DNA of 64,000 nucleotides from positions 195,618 through 259,617 of the forward strand of contig NZ_JBHTJV010000025.1 in NCBI RefSeq assembly GCF_042676045.1. Reading direction: 5' to 3'. The notes below the pieces were generated by a model that was not told where the DNA came from, ran no database searches, and saw only the letters and a program-made list of their open reading frames with translations. The position numbers and the translations under genes are program-made. Every line of letters starts with the position of its first letter. Positions within the stretch are counted from its first letter, which is position 1. Of this stretch, positions 24,177 to 33,045 are shown piece by piece. This DNA is from Pseudahrensia aquimaris. Lineage in GTDB: Bacteria; Pseudomonadota; Alphaproteobacteria; Rhizobiales; Rhizobiaceae.

Positions 24177-25046
24177 ATGGAAATTGTAGCCCGGATAGAA
24201 TCCTGCCTTGAAGACGCGATTGATCGCGCCACGGCAGAGCAGTGCCCACCGCTTCTTGCACAGGCAGTTCGCCATGCTGTATTTCCCGGTGGAGCGCGTG
24301 TTCGCCCCCAGCTTTGCCTTTCTGTTGCTGCGGCTTGTTCTGCCACGGATGAGCAAATTCCAGACGCTGTTGCCTGTGCAATTGAAATGATGCACTGCGC
24401 TTCGCTGGTTCATGATGATCTTCCCTGTTTTGACGATGCAGACCTTCGCCGCGGCAAGGAAACGGTCCACACACGCTTTGGAGAGCCGATTGCGGTTCTC
24501 GTGGGTGATGCGCTGATCGTCGAGGCTTTCAACACTGTTTCACTGGCTTGTGCACACAAGCCTGAGCGCATCGCGCCCCTTCTTTCCTGTATCAGCCGAT
24601 CCGTTGGGATGTCCGGCGGCATAATTGCCGGTCAGGCATGGGAAAGCGAGCGGGACGTTGATGTTCACGAATACCATCGCGCAAAGACGGGCTCCCTCTT
24701 TGTCGGCGCGGTGGTTTCGGGCGCCATAGCAACGGGTGCAAACCCTGAGCCGTGGCGCCCACTCGGACAAAAGATCGGCGAAGCTTATCAGCTTGCCGAT
24801 GATCTGCTGGATGCAGCCGGAACACAGGCCGAATGTGGCAAGCCGGTAGCGCAAGACAGCAGCCATGATCGCCCCAGCGCCGTTGCGCGATTGGGCATTG
24901 AAGGCACGATGAAGTTGTTGCGCCAAACGGTCGGTGAGGCGGTTGCCTGCATCCCTGATTGCGAGGGCGCGGAGGATCTTCGTGATCTGATCGCTGCCCA
25001 AGCCACGCGCCTGGTGCCTGCAAAACTTGCCAAGGCAGCAGCCTAA
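24177..25046 (+). CDS. crtE: geranylgeranyl diphosphate synthase
   Basis: 289 residues from the ATG at 24177. I reject the longer reading from 24099, because it would place both PpsR sites inside the gene and add residues that do not look like the family. The first Asp-rich motif is LVHDDLPCFDDADLRRG (about 80-96). The second is QLADDLLDAAG (about 206-216). CrtE makes GGPP from IPP and allylic diphosphates for both carotenoids and the bacteriochlorophyll tail. crtF follows after 20 nt on the same strand. Confidence 0.95.
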   Translation: MEIVARIESCLEDAIDRATAEQCPPLLAQAVRHAVFPGGARVRPQLCLSVAAACSATDEQIPDAVACAIEMMHCASLVHDDLPCFDDADLRRGKETVHTRFGEPIAVLVGDALIVEAFNTVSLACAHKPERIAPLLSCISRSVGMSGGIIAGQAWESERDVDVHEYHRAKTGSLFVGAVVSGAIATGANPEPWRPLGQKIGEAYQLADDLLDAAGTQAECGKPVAQDSSHDRPSAVARLGIEGTMKLLRQTVGEAVACIPDCEGAEDLRDLIAAQATRLVPAKLAKAAA

Positions 25047-25066
25047 GGCTGCGGACGGGGCTTCGG

Positions 25067-26173
25067 GTGAGCTTATACGAAAGCTGGCTCGACTTCCGTG
25101 AAAAGTGCCTGACCTCCAAACGCTTCCACGACTTTGCCATCCGTTTTCCGCTCACGCGCCCCGTTGTGCGCAAACGCCAAAGTGAGCTTTTCGATCTCGT
25201 ATCCGGTTTCGTTTATTCCCAAATTCTAGCGTCCTGTGTGGAGCTGAATATTTTCTCACATGTCGCCGGCAAGGGTCGTACGATTGCAAGTCTGGCGGGA
25301 ACCCTCAAACTGCCGGAAGACGAAACGCGCCGTCTGTTGGACGGTGCAGTTTCGCTGCGTTTGCTCGAAAAGATCGAGGATCGCTACAGATTGGGCGATC
25401 TGGGCGCTGCGCTATCCATAAACAAGGGCGTTTTGGCCATGATTCGCCATCACGGCGCACTTTACAAAGACTTGACCGACCCTGTTGAACTGCTCCGCGG
25501 TGGGCGGCGTGAAACCAATCTTTCGCGCTATTGGGACTATGCGATGAGCGAAGATCCCGTTCGTTCGGATGATGCCGACGTTGCGCCGTACAGCGAATTG
25601 ATGAGCGAAAGCCAGATTATGGTGGCTGAGGAGATCGCTGCCTGTTTTCATTTTGCCGATTACGAGACGCTGCTGGATGTTGGCGGAGGGCAGGGCACAT
25701 TCCTGCGCACCATCGCACCCCATGCGGAGCATCTCGATTTGATGTTGTTTGATCTTCCTGCCGTGGCGGCGCGAGCTGAAAAACAGTTCGCCGACGCCGG
25801 ATTTGGCGACCGTATCGTGTGCCATGGCGGCTCGTTTTTCGATGATCCGCTGCCTGTTGGTGCCGATCTGGTTTCGCTGGTGCGGATTGTTCACGACCAT
25901 GACGACGAACCCGCGCAGAAGATCGTGCAGGCGGTCTACGATTGCTTGCCAAAAGGCGGAACGCTGATTCTGTGTGAGCCGATGTCCACAGGCGGATCGG
26001 CCCACAGAATCGCTGATGCCTACTTTAATTTCTATCTCTACGCGATGGGCAGCGGCCGGCCCAGATCGCCGCAAATGCTGACAAATATGCTGGAATCGTG
26101 CGGGTTTTCGTCCGTTCGGCTCGTTCCAACGCGTGCGCCGCTGATCACCAGCATTCTTTGCGCACAAAAGTAG
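25067..26173 (+). CDS. crtF: hydroxyneurosporene O-methyltransferase
   Basis: 368 residues with a GTG start at 25067. It has a two-domain class I O-methyltransferase architecture. The N-terminal dimerisation/winged-helix part includes LVSGFVYSQILASCVELNIF. A SAM-binding Rossmann domain follows, with TLLDVGGGQGTFLRTIAPHA (about 196-215), and the catalytic His region reads VRIVHDHDDEPA. It methylates the tertiary hydroxyl made by CrtC. It lies between crtE and the PpsR-flanked bchC, as in the classical crtEF-bchCXYZ-puf superoperon. Confidence 0.94.
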   Translation: MSLYESWLDFREKCLTSKRFHDFAIRFPLTRPVVRKRQSELFDLVSGFVYSQILASCVELNIFSHVAGKGRTIASLAGTLKLPEDETRRLLDGAVSLRLLEKIEDRYRLGDLGAALSINKGVLAMIRHHGALYKDLTDPVELLRGGRRETNLSRYWDYAMSEDPVRSDDADVAPYSELMSESQIMVAEEIAACFHFADYETLLDVGGGQGTFLRTIAPHAEHLDLMLFDLPAVAARAEKQFADAGFGDRIVCHGGSFFDDPLPVGADLVSLVRIVHDHDDEPAQKIVQAVYDCLPKGGTLILCEPMSTGGSAHRIADAYFNFYLYAMGSGRPRSPQMLTNMLESCGFSSVRLVPTRAPLITSILCAQK

Positions 26174-26182
26174 CTTCCCGAC

Positions 26183-26226
26183 TGTCAATTCAGCTTGACA
26201 GTCTAGGCTGTCTATTTAATATTACG
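26183..26226 (+). promoter_or_regulatory. PpsR/CrtJ sites upstream of bchC
   Basis: A perfect TGT-N12-ACA at 26183-26200 and a one-mismatch TGT-N12-ACG at 26209-26226, again offset by 26 nt. They are placed 54-97 nt before the bchC start at 26280. bchC sites are a classic CrtJ target in Rhodobacter. Confidence 0.82.
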
Positions 26227-26279
26227 CGTAGGGAGTCCTGCGTCTGCACCGCTTGTGCAGAATGAAGGGACATTTTTAC

Positions 26280-27221
26280 GTGCTTACGCATGCAGTCATT
26301 TTTGAAGAGCCAGGAGTGCTCCACCTCGCAGATACTGCGCTTGCCGATCCGGCTGGCAACGATCTGGTGGTGGAATCGCGCTGGACCGGCATCAGCACAG
26401 GGACGGAGCGTTTGCTCTGGACCGGCAAGATGCCGAACTTCCCTGGCATGGGCTATCCGCTTGTTCCTGGCTACGAGACTGTCGGTGAAATCGTATCTGC
26501 CCCAACGTCTTTGATGCACCGCATTGGCGAAACGGTTTTTGTTGCCGGCTGTGGCAAATATTCGGACGTTCGTGGCCTGTTTGGCGGTTCGGCTTCGACT
26601 TTGGTTGTCGATAGCGACAAGGCTTTGAAGGTCGATGCGTCGCTGAAAACCCAGTCTGTGTTGATGGCGCTTGCTGCAACTGCCTGCCACGCGTTGGCGG
26701 CACCGGGTGCAAACCTGCCGGACTTGATTGTCGGCAACGGTGTTCTGGGTCGTTTGCTTGCACGGTTGACCGTGGCTCTCGGCGGAGAGCCACCAACAGT
26801 TTGGGAAACCAATCCTGCGCGTCGTACGGATGATGAGGCATTCCGCGTCGTAGACCCTTCGGAAGATGAAGGCGCGCGTTACGCAACCATTTTTGATGTC
26901 AGCGGCAGCGCCGACATTCTCGATCAACTCGTCGGCCATCTGGTGCCCGGCGGAGAGATCGTTCTGGCCGGTTTCTACAGTGACCGGCTGAGCTTCGCTT
27001 TTCCGCCTGCTTTCATGAAAGAGGCGCGGCTGCGGGTCGCTGCCGAGTGGAAGCCCGACGATATGGAAATCGTAAACCGACTGCTCGGTGAGGGTTTGCT
27101 CTCGCTCGATGGTCTGATCACACACGAACACGCTGCGCACGATGCTGCGCAGGCCTACGAGACAGCGTTCAGCGATGCTGAATGTTTGAAGATGGTCCTA
27201 AACTGGAGGGAGACAGTATGA
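26280..27221 (+). CDS. bchC: bacteriochlorophyllide 3-hydroxyethyl dehydrogenase
   Basis: 313 residues from a GTG at 26280, with GAAGGGA 9 nt upstream; the TTG at 26253 and ATG at 26262 are further from the family start. MDR-type dehydrogenase. GISTGTERLLWTG (about 42-54) and FPGMGYPLVPGYETVGE (about 58-74) are diagnostic of BchC. The NAD-binding part includes LIVGNGVLGRLLARL. It oxidises the C3 hydroxyethyl group to acetyl in bacteriochlorophyllide a formation. The stop overlaps the bchX start (ATGA). Confidence 0.95.
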   Translation: MLTHAVIFEEPGVLHLADTALADPAGNDLVVESRWTGISTGTERLLWTGKMPNFPGMGYPLVPGYETVGEIVSAPTSLMHRIGETVFVAGCGKYSDVRGLFGGSASTLVVDSDKALKVDASLKTQSVLMALAATACHALAAPGANLPDLIVGNGVLGRLLARLTVALGGEPPTVWETNPARRTDDEAFRVVDPSEDEGARYATIFDVSGSADILDQLVGHLVPGGEIVLAGFYSDRLSFAFPPAFMKEARLRVAAEWKPDDMEIVNRLLGEGLLSLDGLITHEHAAHDAAQAYETAFSDAECLKMVLNWRETV

Positions 27222-28249
27222 CCGACGGAATGACACGCAAGGGCGACGACACGCCACGTGAAGACGACAATGTCGATATCTTTAACTTGTTGAAAGACGA
27301 GGCTGCGCAAGAGCCAGATCCGGTGCATACCGGTGAAGTCACCAAGGAAACTCAGATCATAGCGATCTACGGAAAAGGCGGCATCGGTAAATCGTTCAGC
27401 CTTGCGAACCTATCCTACAACCTCGCGCAGCGCGGCAAGAAGGTCTTGCTGATCGGTTGTGATCCAAAGTCTGACACGACATCGCTGCTGTTTGGCGGTC
27501 GTTCATGCCCCACCATTTTGGAAGTCTCTTCGGCCAAAAAGGCAGCGGGCGAGGAAGTGTCTATTTCCGACGTTTGCTTCAAGCGCGATGGCGTTTTCGC
27601 CATGGAGCTTGGCGGCCCAGAAGTGGGTCGCGGTTGCGGCGGTCGCGGGATCATCCACGGCTTTGAACTCCTGGAAAAGCTCGGCTTTCATGACTGGGAT
27701 TTCGACTATGTATTGCTCGATTTTCTGGGCGACGTGGTCTGCGGCGGCTTCGGCCTGCCGATTGCCCGCGACATGTGCCAAAAAGTAATCGTCGTTGCAT
27801 CCAACGACCTCCAGTCGCTCTACGTGGCGAACAATGTCTGCTCGGCGGTTGAATATTTCCGCAAGCTGGGCGGCAATGTCGGTGTGGCCGGCATGTTGAT
27901 CAACAAAGACGACGGTTCCGGCGAAGCTGCGGCATTCGCAGACAAAGTCGGCATTCCAGTTCTCGCAGCCATTCCGCAAGACGAAGACATTCGCCGCAAA
28001 TCAGCCAGCTATCAGATCGTTGGTGACCCTGCCGGAGCGTGGGGCCCGATGTTCTCCGAACTCGCTGACAACATGATGACCGCGCCTCCGCGTCAGCCCA
28101 ACCCACTCGACCAAGACGGTCTGCTGGGATTGTTTGCTGCCTCTGAAACGGGTGCGGATTACGTGCTGACACCTGCTGTTGTTGAAGACATGTGCGACCC
28201 GTCGCTGATCTCCAAGGAATCCCTGGAGGTTGTCTACGACAACGTTTGA
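27218..28249 (+). CDS. bchX: chlorophyllide reductase iron protein BchX
   Basis: 343 residues of the NifH/BchL family. The P-loop is YGKGGIGKSFSLAN (about 49-62). The two Cys ligands of the bridging 4Fe-4S cluster are seen in GRGCGGRG (about 138-145) and GDVVCGGFGLP (about 172-182). It carries ATP-driven electrons to BchYZ for reduction of chlorophyllide ring B. A roughly 30-residue polar N-terminal extension precedes the fold. The start at 27218 has GGAGGGAGA upstream and overlaps the bchC stop; the bchY start overlaps its stop. Confidence 0.97.
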   Translation: MTDGMTRKGDDTPREDDNVDIFNLLKDEAAQEPDPVHTGEVTKETQIIAIYGKGGIGKSFSLANLSYNLAQRGKKVLLIGCDPKSDTTSLLFGGRSCPTILEVSSAKKAAGEEVSISDVCFKRDGVFAMELGGPEVGRGCGGRGIIHGFELLEKLGFHDWDFDYVLLDFLGDVVCGGFGLPIARDMCQKVIVVASNDLQSLYVANNVCSAVEYFRKLGGNVGVAGMLINKDDGSGEAAAFADKVGIPVLAAIPQDEDIRRKSASYQIVGDPAGAWGPMFSELADNMMTAPPRQPNPLDQDGLLGLFAASETGADYVLTPAVVEDMCDPSLISKESLEVVYDNV

Positions 28250-29838
28250 TGCCCATGACACACGATTTAACCCCACTTGATGAGCGCATTGCTGCTTCTA
28301 TTGAAGAAGTTGAAGCGAATGACGCTCCCATCGAGGCAGCTGACACTGCCGTCGATGGTGCTGGCTGTCATGCCGGTGCCGATACGATGCGCGATGCAGC
28401 TGCGAAAGCGGGCAAGAGCGAAATTCTGGAGCAATATGCCAAAGATTATCCGCAAGGCCCGCACGATCAGCCTCAAAGCATGTGTCCTGCCTTTGGATCT
28501 TTGCGCGTAGGCCTTCGCATGCGCCGCACTGCAACAATCCTCTCCGGTTCGGCTTGCTGCGTTTATGGCCTGACGTTCACATCGCATTTCTATGGCGCGC
28601 GCCGCACAGTTGGCTACGTACCGTTTGATTCAGAAAGCCTCGTGACGGGCAAGCTTTACGAAGACATTCGTGATGCCGTTCATGAAATGGCTGATCCTGA
28701 AAAATACGACGCCATCGTTGTTACCAATCTTTGCGTACCCACCGCGTCGGGTGTTCCGCTGCAGATGCTGCCGCGTGAGATCGACGGCGTGCGCATTGTC
28801 GGCATTGACGTTCCCGGTTTTGGCATCCCGACACATGCGGAAGCCAAAGACGTTCTGGCCGGTGCCATGCTGGCGTATGCGGCGAAAGAAGTTGCGGCCG
28901 GGCCTGTTCAGGCACCCTCGACCCAAGAGAAAAGCGGCAAACCGCGCATCACGATGGTTGGCGAAATGTTCCCCGTCGACCCCGTAAGCATCGGTGCCAT
29001 GTTGGAGCCCATGGGGCTTGAAGCGGGCACCGTGGTTCCCACGCGCGAGTGGCGTGAATTGTATTCCGCTCTCGACTGCGCGGCCGTCGCTGCCATCCAC
29101 CCGTTCTACACAGCTTCGTTCCGCGAATTTGAGCGCGCGGGACGGCCTGTCATCGGGTCTGCCCCTGTGGGACTGGATGGCACCCATTCATGGCTGCAAG
29201 CTATTGGCGATGCCTGCGGTGTGGACGCCAAGTCCATAGCCAAAGCGCAAAACCTGATTTTGCCCGCTATTCGCGAAGCGCTTGAAGCCAAGCCCATCAA
29301 TGGCCGCATCACGATTTCTGGTTATGAAGGCTCGGAATTGCTGGTCGCTCGGTTGTTGATTGAAAGCGGTGCAGACGTTCGCTACGTCGGCACGGCCTGC
29401 CCTAAAACGCGGTTCTCTGCTGACGATTGCGCTTGGCTGGAAGCCAAAGGCGTATACGTCCAATACCGCGCATCGCTCGAAAACGATTGCGCGGCAATGG
29501 AAGCTTTTGAACCTGATCTGGCGATCGGTACCACGCCGGTTGTGCAGAAGGCGAAGGAGCGCGGCACTCCTGGTCTTTACTTCACCAACCTCATCTCAGC
29601 CCGTCCTTTGATGGGGCCTGCTGGTGCCGGTTCGTTGGCGGAAGTAGTCAATGGCGCCATTGCCAACAAAGAACGCTTCGACACGATGAAGGAATTCTTT
29701 GAGGGTGTCGGCACGGGTCACACCGCTGGTGTGTGGGAAAAAACGCCCGAAGATCGTCCGGCTTTCCGCAAGAAGTTTGCAGCTAAAGCCGCACGCGCAG
29801 CCAACTCCGTTGATTCTGGGGAGGCGATAGGAAATTGA
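28249..29838 (+). CDS. bchY: chlorophyllide reductase subunit BchY
   Basis: 529 residues if it starts at the ATG overlapping the bchX stop (TGATG, 28247-28251); an ATG at 28255 is nearly as good. NifD-like subunit. Cys-containing segments such as QSMCPAFGSLR, ILSGSACCVYGL and VVTNLCVPTASG are where the cluster ligands of BchY fall. With BchZ it forms the heterotetrameric catalytic component. The first about 60 residues are acidic and Ala-rich and look like a variable extension. bchZ follows with a TTGA overlap. Confidence 0.95.
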   Translation: MPMTHDLTPLDERIAASIEEVEANDAPIEAADTAVDGAGCHAGADTMRDAAAKAGKSEILEQYAKDYPQGPHDQPQSMCPAFGSLRVGLRMRRTATILSGSACCVYGLTFTSHFYGARRTVGYVPFDSESLVTGKLYEDIRDAVHEMADPEKYDAIVVTNLCVPTASGVPLQMLPREIDGVRIVGIDVPGFGIPTHAEAKDVLAGAMLAYAAKEVAAGPVQAPSTQEKSGKPRITMVGEMFPVDPVSIGAMLEPMGLEAGTVVPTREWRELYSALDCAAVAAIHPFYTASFREFERAGRPVIGSAPVGLDGTHSWLQAIGDACGVDAKSIAKAQNLILPAIREALEAKPINGRITISGYEGSELLVARLLIESGADVRYVGTACPKTRFSADDCAWLEAKGVYVQYRASLENDCAAMEAFEPDLAIGTTPVVQKAKERGTPGLYFTNLISARPLMGPAGAGSLAEVVNGAIANKERFDTMKEFFEGVGTGHTAGVWEKTPEDRPAFRKKFAAKAARAANSVDSGEAIGN

Positions 29839-31289
29839 CCCTCATTCTCGATCACGACCGCGCTGGCGGTTATTGGGGCAGCGTCTACGCCTTCACAGCC
29901 ATCAAAGGCTTGCAGGTGATTATCGACGGTCCGGTTGGTTGCGAAAACCTGCCGGTGACCTCGGTTCTGCACTACACCGACGCTCTGCCGCCGCATGAGC
30001 TTCCCATCGTTGTCACCGGCCTTGGTGAAGAAGAACTGGGCCAGACAGGCACGGAAGCCAACATGCGCCGCGCTCGCGCGACGCTTGATCCCGATTTGCC
30101 TGCCGTTGTTGTGACGGGCTCGATTGCTGAGATGATCGGCGGCGGCGTGACGCCGGAAGGCGCCAATGTTCAGCGCTTCCTGCCGCGCACCATCGATGAA
30201 GATCAGTGGCAATCCGCCGACCGCGCCTTGAAGTGGTTGTGGACGGAATTCGGCCCGAAAAAGGTCGGCAAGGTGAAGGCGCTTAAGGAGGGCGAAAAGC
30301 CTCGCGTCAACATTATCGGCCCGATGTATGGCACGTTCAACATGCCGTCCGATTTGGCAGAAATCCGCCGTCTCATTGAAGGCATCGGCGCTGAAGTGAA
30401 CATGACGTTCCCGCTCGGCTCGCATCTTGCGGATATTTCACGGCTTTCCAATGCGGAGGTGAATGTCTGCATGTACCGTGAGTTCGGTCGTCTGCTTTGC
30501 GAGACGTTGGATCGCCCATATCTGCAAGCGCCCATTGGCATCCATTCGACGACGGCCTTTCTGCGCACTTTGGGCGAAATGCTGGACCTCGATCCAGAAC
30601 CGTTCATCGAACAAGAAAAGCACACGACGCTGAAACCCATGTGGGACTTGTGGCGCTCGGTGACGCAGGATTTCTATGCCACCGCGAGTTTTGCGGTTGT
30701 CGCCAACGACACCTATGCGCGCGGGCTGCGCAATTTCCTCGAAGAGGAAATGGGCATGCCGTGCAAGTTTTCGATCTCGCGGTGTGTGGGTGTGAAGACT
30801 GACAACCAGAATGTCCAAGATTTGATCGCGGAAAAAGCGCCGATGATCGTTTTCGGATCGTTCAACGAGCGCATGTACATGGCTGATCAAAGTTCGCGGT
30901 CGGCGTATATCCCTGCATCGTTTCCTGGTGCCATTATTCGCCGCCATACCGGCACACCCTTCATGGGCTATGCGGGCACGTCGTATTTGATGCAGGAAAT
31001 CTGCAACAGTCTGTTCGACTTTTTGTTCAACATCCTGCCGCTAACCAGCCAGATGGATGCAACGGCTGAAGCCGTCCCCGCAAAAATCAAAAACGCCCCG
31101 CCTTGGGATCAGGAAGCTCGCCGCAAGCTCGACGAAATCGTCGACCGTGAGCCGATCCTTGTGCGGATTTCCGCAGCCAAGCGGCTTCGGGATGCCTGTG
31201 AGCGCGATGCGCTCGCGGCTGGCGAAGACCTCATTTCGATCGAGCGCGTTCTTGCCTCGGCGAAGACAATTTCAAGGAGCGCGGCATGA
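29835..31289 (+). CDS. bchZ: chlorophyllide reductase subunit BchZ
   Basis: 484 residues, NifK-like. The start is a TTG that overlaps the bchY stop (TTGA, 29835-29838); LILDHDRAGGYWGSVYAFTA follows at once, as in BchZ, so a start further in is unlikely. VDGPVGCENLP-type sequence (IDGPVGCENLPVTSVLHY, about 35-52) carries a cluster Cys. The C-terminal part has the light-independent oxidoreductase-type end (REPILVRISAAKRLRDACERDA). As in other purple bacteria the puf promoter may lie inside its 3' half. pufQ follows 36 nt later. Confidence 0.95.
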   Translation: MTLILDHDRAGGYWGSVYAFTAIKGLQVIIDGPVGCENLPVTSVLHYTDALPPHELPIVVTGLGEEELGQTGTEANMRRARATLDPDLPAVVVTGSIAEMIGGGVTPEGANVQRFLPRTIDEDQWQSADRALKWLWTEFGPKKVGKVKALKEGEKPRVNIIGPMYGTFNMPSDLAEIRRLIEGIGAEVNMTFPLGSHLADISRLSNAEVNVCMYREFGRLLCETLDRPYLQAPIGIHSTTAFLRTLGEMLDLDPEPFIEQEKHTTLKPMWDLWRSVTQDFYATASFAVVANDTYARGLRNFLEEEMGMPCKFSISRCVGVKTDNQNVQDLIAEKAPMIVFGSFNERMYMADQSSRSAYIPASFPGAIIRRHTGTPFMGYAGTSYLMQEICNSLFDFLFNILPLTSQMDATAEAVPAKIKNAPPWDQEARRKLDEIVDREPILVRISAAKRLRDACERDALAAGEDLISIERVLASAKTISRSAA

Positions 31290-31325
31290 CCAACCAATCC
31301 GCGTCCGCAACGGGAGGACATGCAC

Positions 31326-31538
31326 ATGTCTGACGCACCAATGGACCGCCACATGGTTCACCACACCTCGCAAACCGGTTCCGCGATCGTTTATCGCGGC
31401 CTCGTTAGCGTGATTTTCATTTTCTCAATCGCGGCCATCGCTGCTGGCCGTCTGGCCGGACGCGCCGGGCAGGGCAGTATCTGGAGCGAGGCTCGCGCCA
31501 ACGCCCATGCGGCTGCCGGCTACGCCGTCAAATATTGA
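31326..31538 (+). CDS. pufQ: PufQ-like small membrane protein
   Basis: 70 residues from the ATG at 31326 (GGGAGGA about 9 nt upstream; the ATG at 31320 is too close). One membrane span at about residues 24-42 (LVSVIFIFSIAAIAAGRL). The C-terminal GSIWSEARANAHA resembles the W-EAR-type end of PufQ. It sits exactly where pufQ lies in other species, between bchZ and pufB. PufQ stimulates bacteriochlorophyll production and complex assembly. The sequence is short and divergent, so I rely on position as much as on similarity. Confidence 0.68.
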   Translation: MSDAPMDRHMVHHTSQTGSAIVYRGLVSVIFIFSIAAIAAGRLAGRAGQGSIWSEARANAHAAAGYAVKY

Positions 31539-31581
31539 GATTTCAAGAATTTCCTGAGTCCGTTTTGGGCGAAGGGGATAC

Positions 31582-31639
31582 CGGTTCGTGGGAACCGAAC
31601 CCTGCCGCGGGGGTATGCCGCGGTAACTGCCGAAAGGCA
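31582..31639 (+). repeat. three consecutive RNA hairpins in the pufQ-pufB spacer
   Basis: Hairpin 1: CGGTTC (31582) / GAACCG (31592), loop GTGG. Hairpin 2: TGCCGCGG (31603) / CCGCGGTA (31618), 8 bp with one wobble and a 7-nt loop. Hairpin 3: TGCC-GAAA-GGCA (31628-31639), a GNRA tetraloop. They end 17 nt before the pufB ATG and just upstream of its ribosome binding site (AAGGAGG). Confidence 0.7.
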
Positions 31640-31656
31640 AATGAAGGAGGTTTCTT

Positions 31657-31881
31657 ATGGCCGCTTCCGAAACAGCATCTGCGACTGGCATGACCAGTGG
31701 CGAAGCTCGGGAATTTCATAGGATCTTCATGAAGAGCACGATCGCGTTCACAGGCTGGGCATTTGCTGCTCACGTCCTCGTGCACATGTGGCGCCCATGG
31801 ATGTTCCAAGACGCAACCGCACAGTCCTCGATGATGGACGGGATTAATTCCCTGACATCTATCGTGACGGCAATGGTCTAA
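31657..31881 (+). CDS. pufB: light-harvesting 1 beta polypeptide
   Basis: 74 residues, single membrane span. The bacteriochlorophyll-binding His lies in AFAAHVLVHMWRPW (about 36-49), the hallmark of LH beta chains. The N-terminus is polar (SGEAREFHRIF). A C-terminal tail of about 24 residues after RPW is longer than in Rhodobacter PufB. It forms the LH1 ring around the reaction centre with PufA. A strong ribosome binding site (GAAGGAGG) precedes the ATG. Confidence 0.95.
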   Translation: MAASETASATGMTSGEAREFHRIFMKSTIAFTGWAFAAHVLVHMWRPWMFQDATAQSSMMDGINSLTSIVTAMV

Positions 31882-31892
31882 GGAGAACCAAA

Positions 31893-32072
31893 ATGCATAA
31901 AATTTGGCTCATCTTTGATCCGCGCCGGATCATGGTCGCACTGGCCGTGTTTCTGTTCACGCTGGCTGTCTTGATCCACTTCGTCCTGCTCTCAACTGAG
32001 CGGTACAACTGGCTCGACATCAAGCCGGTCGCCTCTGTTGAGGTTACCGAGGTTACATCGCTTCATACGTAA
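31893..32072 (+). CDS. pufA: light-harvesting 1 alpha polypeptide
   Basis: 59 residues (ATG 31893, TAA 32070-32072), 11 nt after pufB. The sequence opens MHKIWLIFDPRR, as in LH1 alpha chains. One membrane span follows (VALAVFLFTLAVLIHFVLL), with the bacteriochlorophyll-ligating His at residue 29 and an aromatic STERYNWL after it. It pairs with PufB in the LH1 antenna. AGGAGAA precedes the start. A stable hairpin lies between this gene and pufL. Confidence 0.95.
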   Translation: MHKIWLIFDPRRIMVALAVFLFTLAVLIHFVLLSTERYNWLDIKPVASVEVTEVTSLHT

Positions 32073-32086
32073 GCGTTGGCCTTCCT

Positions 32087-32118
32087 CTGGCAGGCGGGGG
32101 GTCGCTCTCGCCTGCCGG
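32087..32118 (+). promoter_or_regulatory. pufA-pufL intercistronic hairpin
   Basis: Stem CTGGCAGGCG (32087-32096) / CGCCTGCCGG (32109-32118), 10 bp with one T-G wobble and a 12-nt loop, not followed by a T run. Its position matches the known puf intercistronic stem-loop, which stabilises pufBA mRNA so that more LH1 than reaction centre is made. Confidence 0.8.
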
Positions 32119-32149
32119 AATCTAATTTTGAATTTATGGAGAACCAGCT

Positions 32150-33034
32150 ATGGCTTTGCTGAGTTTCGAACGAAAATATCGTGTTCGTGGTGGTACACTG
32201 CTCGGCGGTGACCTATTCGACTTCTGGGTCGGGCCGTTTTATGTCGGTTTCTTCGGAGTCACCACGATCTTCTTCTCTGTCCTTGGCACGCTGCTTCTCA
32301 TTTACGGCGCTGCGCTGGGGCCAACTTGGAATATCTGGCAAATCAGCATCAATCCACCGACTGCGGACTATGGCATGTCGCTGGCGCCAATGGCCGAAGG
32401 CGGGCTTTGGCAGATCGTTACTTTCTGTGCGGTCGGAGCTTTTGGCTCATGGGTGCTGCGCGAGGTTGAGATTAGCCGGAAACTGGGAATGGGTTACCAC
32501 GTACCATTCGCCTTTTCAGTCGCTGTATTCGCCTTCGTTACACTCAATGTCTTCCGTCCGATGGCCATGTGGCTGACCGGCGACGGTGGTTGGAGCCACG
32601 GCTTTCCCTATGGCATCTATTCGCATCTCGAATGGGTGAACAACGTTGGCTACGCCTATGGCAACTTCCATTACAACCCGGCGCATATGATCGCCATCAC
32701 TTTCTTCTTCACCACCACACTGGCGCTTGCGCTGCATGGTGGTTTGGTTTTGTCTTCCACCAACCCTGGCGGCGGACAAGAAGTGAAGACGCCGGAACAC
32801 GAAGACACCTATTTCCGCGATTTCATCGGTTATTCCATCGGCACGCTGGGCATTCACCGCATTGGCCTGTTTCTGGCGCTTAATGCCGGTTTCTGGAGCG
32901 CGGTCTGCATCATCATCTCGGGCCCGCTATGGACCGACGCATGGGCTGACTGGTGGACCTGGTGGCTCGAACTCCCGATTTTCGCTCAGGAAGACCTGGT
33001 GCGTGAGATCGGCGATCTCGATTACCTCGACTAA
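32150..33034 (+). CDS. pufL: photosynthetic reaction centre L subunit
   Basis: 294 residues with five membrane spans. The L-specific stretch HLEWVNNVGYAYGNFHYNPA (about 161-180) includes the special-pair His. ALALHGGLVLSSTNPG (around 195-210) carries a further conserved His, and GIHRIGLFLALNAGFWSA (about 235-252) the iron-binding His. The C-terminus after WWLELP ends in an acidic tail (EDLVREIGDLDYLD), slightly longer than the Rhodobacter subunit. It binds the pigments of the active electron branch. pufM follows after 11 nt. Confidence 0.97.
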   Translation: MALLSFERKYRVRGGTLLGGDLFDFWVGPFYVGFFGVTTIFFSVLGTLLLIYGAALGPTWNIWQISINPPTADYGMSLAPMAEGGLWQIVTFCAVGAFGSWVLREVEISRKLGMGYHVPFAFSVAVFAFVTLNVFRPMAMWLTGDGGWSHGFPYGIYSHLEWVNNVGYAYGNFHYNPAHMIAITFFFTTTLALALHGGLVLSSTNPGGGQEVKTPEHEDTYFRDFIGYSIGTLGIHRIGLFLALNAGFWSAVCIIISGPLWTDAWADWWTWWLELPIFAQEDLVREIGDLDYLD

Positions 33035-33045
33035 GGAGAGGGCAC

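Noticed and set aside
26190..27140. 316-codon minus-strand open frame opposite bchC
   Set aside because: Antisense shadow of bchC; the Arg/Gln-rich composition is typical of a reverse frame of a high-GC gene.
31286..31333. 15-codon frame overlapping the bchZ stop (ATGA) before pufQ
   Set aside because: Very short and ends inside pufQ; it could be a leader peptide but nothing supports translation.
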